Shown piece after piece: positions 44,131 through 46,725 of a DNA stretch of 46,725 nucleotides. A model generated the notes under the pieces. The model searched no databases and was not told where the DNA came from. It saw nothing but the letters and a program-made list of their open reading frames with translations. A program made the translations under genes and the position numbers. The first letter of the stretch is position 1. Every line of letters starts with the position of its first letter. Source of the DNA: an uncultured Chthoniobacterales bacterium. GTDB lineage: Bacteria > Verrucomicrobiota > Verrucomicrobiia > Chthoniobacterales > CALDSX01. The stretch lies in NCBI GenBank assembly GCA_937924445.1, contig CALDSX010000109.1, positions 1 through 46,725 of the forward strand, read 5' to 3'.

Positions 44131-46410
44131 CTAGAATTCATCATAGGCAATCTGATATGGCGAAACACCAAGGTCAGAGAGCATTTGATTGCAAGCCTTT
44201 ATCATCATCGGCGGGCCGCAGAGATAGTATTCAGCAGCACGCGGGCTCGGATGAGATTTGAGGTAATTTTCGAAAACTACCTGATGGATAAACCCGGTTT
44301 TCCCATTCCAATTATCCTCAGGCAGAGGATCGGAAAGAGCGGGATAAAATCTGAAATTTTTATTTTCGCTCTCTAATTTTTCGAAATATTCTGTGTAATA
44401 AAGCTCCTGTCTAGAGCGTGCTCCGTACCAATAGCTGACCTTGCGGGAGGTTTTTTCTGTTTCAAAAAGGTGAGACAAGTGGGCGCGTAATGGTGCCATT
44501 CCGGCACCGCCACCAATGTAAATCATCTCCTTTTGGGTCGGCTTGATGTGAAAATCTCCGAATGGGCCAATCGCGGTGACGATATCTCCCGGCCGCAAGC
44601 TGAAGACGTAGGCTGAGCCGACACCCGGTGGGCAGTCCTGACCAGGCGGCGGGGTGGCGATTCGCACGTTAAAGCGCAGCGTTCTTTCGATTTTCGGATT
44701 ACTAGCCAGGGAATAATTGTTTCGTCGTCCCGCGGACTCCTGGTTTCGGGAAACAAGATCGAAAACGTGTTGCCTTTCCCAAACTGTGCGAAACGGTTCA
44801 GGAATGTCAAAGTCACGGAAAAAGATTTTGTCATACTCAGGTATATCGAGCTGCATGTAATCTCCCGGTGTAAAGTCAATCACCTCATTTGGATCAACAG
44901 GCTCCAGAACCAATTCTTTGATGAAAGTGGCAACGGACCGGTTGGAAACAACTCGAAGGGTGTAGTTTTTTTGGCTGCGGGCCCCGCATCCAGCAGCAAG
45001 AATGACATTGAGCCAGAGTCGTCCACCTACTTCTTTGATTGGATAAGTTGCTAATCCACGGCAAATAGGTGCTCGGGCGGGGGAGCCATCTTTAAGGTAA
45101 AAACGCCCGTTATGTTTTGGGCACTCAATAATGCCGTCTTTAACCAAGCCGTCAGCAAGATGTGTGTTCCCGTGCGTGCAGATCCCGTCGGTGGCGTAGA
45201 GGTCTCCTTTTTCGTCCCGGATCAGCGCGAAGGTTTTCTTTCCGTAATCAAAACGCAAGACGTCAGCTAAGCCAAGATCAGCAGCGGCGCATATTTCCAA
45301 CCAACCTTCGTCATCGGGCTTGCCAATTCCCTTGAGAGGGGAAGTTGTCGCGGTTTTTGACGGTTTTGGAAGTCGGCGTTTGACATGATACGCAGGATCC
45401 TTGATCTGCCGAAGAAGAGCAGGTATGATTTCTTTCCATGCGGAGAGAATTGAGGGATAAGGTGGCGGACAGTCATGCTTAATCAACTCATGCAACTTGG
45501 GAAGGTTGTGGTAAGGCACGAGCGGAAACATGTGATGCTCCAAGTGGTAATTCATGTTCCAGTAGATGAAGCGGCTGACAGAATTCATGTAGACCGTTCG
45601 ACAATTAAGCCGGTGGTCGAGAACATTTTCAGCCAATCCGGCATGCTGGGTTGTATTGTGAACAATCATTACCCAGGTGCCGAAGAAATGGGGAAGGATA
45701 AAAAGAAAGATCGGAAGCCACGACTTCATCACCAAGGCTGTCGCAATAATGATCAAATAGACAGAAAGAACGATCCGGGCTTTGCGAAAGAGTTTAGGAA
45801 ATTCAGTTTCTGGGATGAATGTGCGTTCAGCTTCGGTGACTTTACCCAAAGCGTGTTTTATGAGGTTAATGTAATAGTACCTGTAACCATCAATGTTGAA
45901 AATGTTTCGCACCAGCGCCGCAAGGTCGGGAGGGCGAGGAACCTGAATTTCAGGGTCGCGACCGACAATAATCGTATCGCTGTGATGACGCACATGGCTC
46001 CAGCGCCAGACGACGGACTCGCGCATGACCATGAAGCAGGCTAATTCATACACCCAGCGGTTTAGCCAATCGGTTTTGAAGGCTGTTCCGTGTCCGCACT
46101 CGTGCCAGCGGGAATCCGAGGCGGTGGCGTAGAAAACCGCATAAATGAGGTAGGGAATTGCAGCCCACCAAGAAGGCCAGAGCCAAACGGTCGCCCCACC
46201 CGTTACCGCTAAAATACCAAACCAAATAATGGTGTCCCGCAAGGCAGGGCCGTCTTTTCGAACCAACAGCTTGCGTAATTCTGCACGTGGGACTGGTGTT
46301 TGATACCATTCCGCTTCGGCAAGTCCTTTTTCAACCGCCACCTGCGCGTTTTCTCCGGTCAAACTGTAATCGATGCGGTTTTTTGATGCTGCTAAAGAGA
46401 CCTCGGCCAT
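44131..46410 (-). CDS. Desaturase-Rieske-NADH reductase fusion (MocDEF-like)
   Basis: A 759-residue fusion of three redox modules. Residues about 50-335 are a membrane fatty-acid-desaturase-type domain with the three histidine boxes HECGHG (103), HVRHHS (139) and HLEHHMFP (289), in the MocD-like subgroup (NTTQHAGLAENVLDHRLNCR). Residues about 365-470 are a Rieske [2Fe-2S] domain with CTH (411-413) and CPKH (430-433). Residues about 480-759 are an FAD/NAD(H) reductase like NqrF: NNYSLAS (FAD), GPFGDFHIK, GGGAGMAPLRAH, YLCGPPMM, and a C-terminal YDEF like that of NqrF. NADH electrons could pass FAD, Rieske, di-iron site in one chain. ATG 46410 is preferred to TTG 46446. The stop TAG uses the IS630 target TA. 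The substrate is unknown: an acyl chain or small methylated compound. Confidence 0.88.
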   Translation of the reverse strand: MAEVSLAASKNRIDYSLTGENAQVAVEKGLAEAEWYQTPVPRAELRKLLVRKDGPALRDTIIWFGILAVTGGATVWLWPSWWAAIPYLIYAVFYATASDSRWHECGHGTAFKTDWLNRWVYELACFMVMRESVVWRWSHVRHHSDTIIVGRDPEIQVPRPPDLAALVRNIFNIDGYRYYYINLIKHALGKVTEAERTFIPETEFPKLFRKARIVLSVYLIIIATALVMKSWLPIFLFILPHFFGTWVMIVHNTTQHAGLAENVLDHRLNCRTVYMNSVSRFIYWNMNYHLEHHMFPLVPYHNLPKLHELIKHDCPPPYPSILSAWKEIIPALLRQIKDPAYHVKRRLPKPSKTATTSPLKGIGKPDDEGWLEICAAADLGLADVLRFDYGKKTFALIRDEKGDLYATDGICTHGNTHLADGLVKDGIIECPKHNGRFYLKDGSPARAPICRGLATYPIKEVGGRLWLNVILAAGCGARSQKNYTLRVVSNRSVATFIKELVLEPVDPNEVIDFTPGDYMQLDIPEYDKIFFRDFDIPEPFRTVWERQHVFDLVSRNQESAGRRNNYSLASNPKIERTLRFNVRIATPPPGQDCPPGVGSAYVFSLRPGDIVTAIGPFGDFHIKPTQKEMIYIGGGAGMAPLRAHLSHLFETEKTSRKVSYWYGARSRQELYYTEYFEKLESENKNFRFYPALSDPLPEDNWNGKTGFIHQVVFENYLKSHPSPRAAEYYLCGPPMMIKACNQMLSDLGVSPYQIAYDEF

Positions 46411-46541
46411 AAGAGCAAATGCAGTTGTTTTTTCTGGGGTCGGCAAGCTTTGTGTGAGACGAGACGAAATTTTTATAACCTATATTTGTAACTGCTCAGG
46501 TAGTCGCACCATGGGAGCATCAGTAACCGAAGAATAGACTA

Positions 46542-46552
46542 CCCCCCCCCCC
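46542..46552 (+). repeat. Poly-C tract of 11 in a gene-free interval
   Basis: The 209-base interval 46411-46619 between the fusion gene and the DUF4338-type gene contains no recognised gene. It holds an 11-C homopolymer at 46542-46552, with another G run (6) at 46594-46599. Runs of this length are slippage-prone in bacteria. They can also mark assembly joins. No promoter match strong enough to report was found in this interval. Confidence 0.55.
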
Positions 46553-46619
46553 GAACGCAACAGAAAAAAGTTCGTTTTTTGCTGAATTCACCAGGGGGGC
46601 CTGCCGTTTCTTGCTCGCC

Positions 46620-46725
46620 ATGACAAGCGTCTTGGTGATGCAAGGGCGACAGTTGAGCGGCGCGGACATCGCTTCGATCCGGGGGCTGCTGGACGAACAT
46701 CCCGAGTGGTGTCGCTCGCGCCTGA
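46620..46725 (+). CDS. DUF4338/DruA-family protein, N-terminus only
   Basis: Only the first 35 codons lie in the window. MQGRQLSGADIASIRGLLDE followed by HPEWCRSRL matches the N-terminal pattern of DUF4338 proteins (GRELSxxDLxxIRxLIxxHPxWSRxRLS), often named DruA-like after the Druantia anti-phage system. Most single DUF4338 genes look like stand-alone mobile genes rather than full Druantia systems. No druBCDE genes are visible, but the window ends here. The start at ATG 46620 follows the G run without a clear Shine-Dalgarno; the ATG at 46638 is an alternative. Confidence 0.55.
   Translation, partial: MTSVLVMQGRQLSGADIASIRGLLDEHPEWCRSRL

Larger units (their letters stand above)
42994..44131 (+). 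mobile_element. IS630-type element, complete but decayed
   Basis: A 1138-base element flanked by a TA duplication (42992-42993 and 44132-44133) inside CTAG, the known IS630 target. Its ends are imperfect inverted repeats: the left begins GGGCTGGTGTTCCGTGAATT and the right, reversed, begins GTGTCGTGTTACAGCTGAA, sharing GTGTT and TGAA. The interior holds a frameshifted IS630 transposase and a 19-base tandem repeat near the left end. The element fills the whole gap between the TPR gene and the desaturase fusion gene and contains no other gene. Confidence 0.78.

Noticed and set aside
46620-46725. Calling a Druantia defence system
   Set aside because: Only 35 residues of one DUF4338 protein are visible. 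The system also needs other genes such as the large helicase DruE, which are outside the window or absent.

Overview
This is a 46.7 kb bacterial chromosomal segment, densely coding, with about 36 protein genes plus several broken ones. The gene content (exosortase, MoxR/DUF58/ABC-2 cluster, TatT-type TRAP transporter, IF-3 with a long acidic tail, type IA topoisomerase with C-terminal repeats, few Shine-Dalgarno sequences) fits the PVC superphylum, most likely Verrucomicrobiota. That assignment is inferred from gene families, not from a marker comparison. No rRNA, tRNA or CRISPR array was seen.

Layout. (1) 1-6.5 kb: the end of a decayed insertion sequence, then a tightly overlapping five-gene MoxR-type operon. 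Its moxR and DUF58 genes are interrupted by seven in-frame TAA/TAG codons with no frameshift, while the three genes between them (membrane protein, ABC ATPase, ABC permease) are fully open. (2) 6.5-16.9 kb, plus strand: topB, a glycosyltransferase, recA, a lone receiver protein, an SbmA/YddA-type ABC protein with a dead nucleotide-binding domain, a PMT/ArnT-like glycosyltransferase, a HEAT-repeat protein and sucC without sucD. (3) 16.9-20.9 kb: a TRAP transporter operon of TatT lipoprotein, DctP and fused DctQM. (4) 20.9-25.2 kb, minus strand: glycine-zipper lipoprotein, small lipoprotein, S41 protease, tsaD and pxpA. (5) 25.4-30.1 kb, plus strand: infC, apparently starting at ATT, coupled to a HAD phosphatase, an MsbA-like exporter and a PAP2 phosphatase. 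(6) 30.1-34.6 kb: a purine-type permease and a radical SAM protein on the minus strand, divergent from a WbaP-like sugar phosphotransferase. (7) 34.8-43 kb, plus strand: dnaN, pth, rpsF, ssb, an ABC-F protein, exosortase, a 3'-5' exonuclease and a TPR protein. (8) 43-44.1 kb: a complete but decayed IS630-type element, inserted exactly in a CTAG shared by the stop codons of two convergent genes. (9) 44.1-46.4 kb, minus strand: a 759-residue fusion of a MocD-like membrane desaturase/hydroxylase, a Rieske domain and an NqrF-like NADH reductase. (10) The right edge holds an 11-C tract and the N-terminus of a DUF4338/DruA-family gene.

The most notable items are the predicted self-sufficient membrane oxygenase at 44.1-46.4 kb, the nonsense-only decay of moxR and DUF58 around intact partners, the ATPase-dead ABC protein, and the IS630 insertion that left both flanking genes unharmed. 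Starts were moved inward from the longest open frame wherever family length, a signal peptide or an ATGA overlap favoured a later start. These choices are stated per gene.
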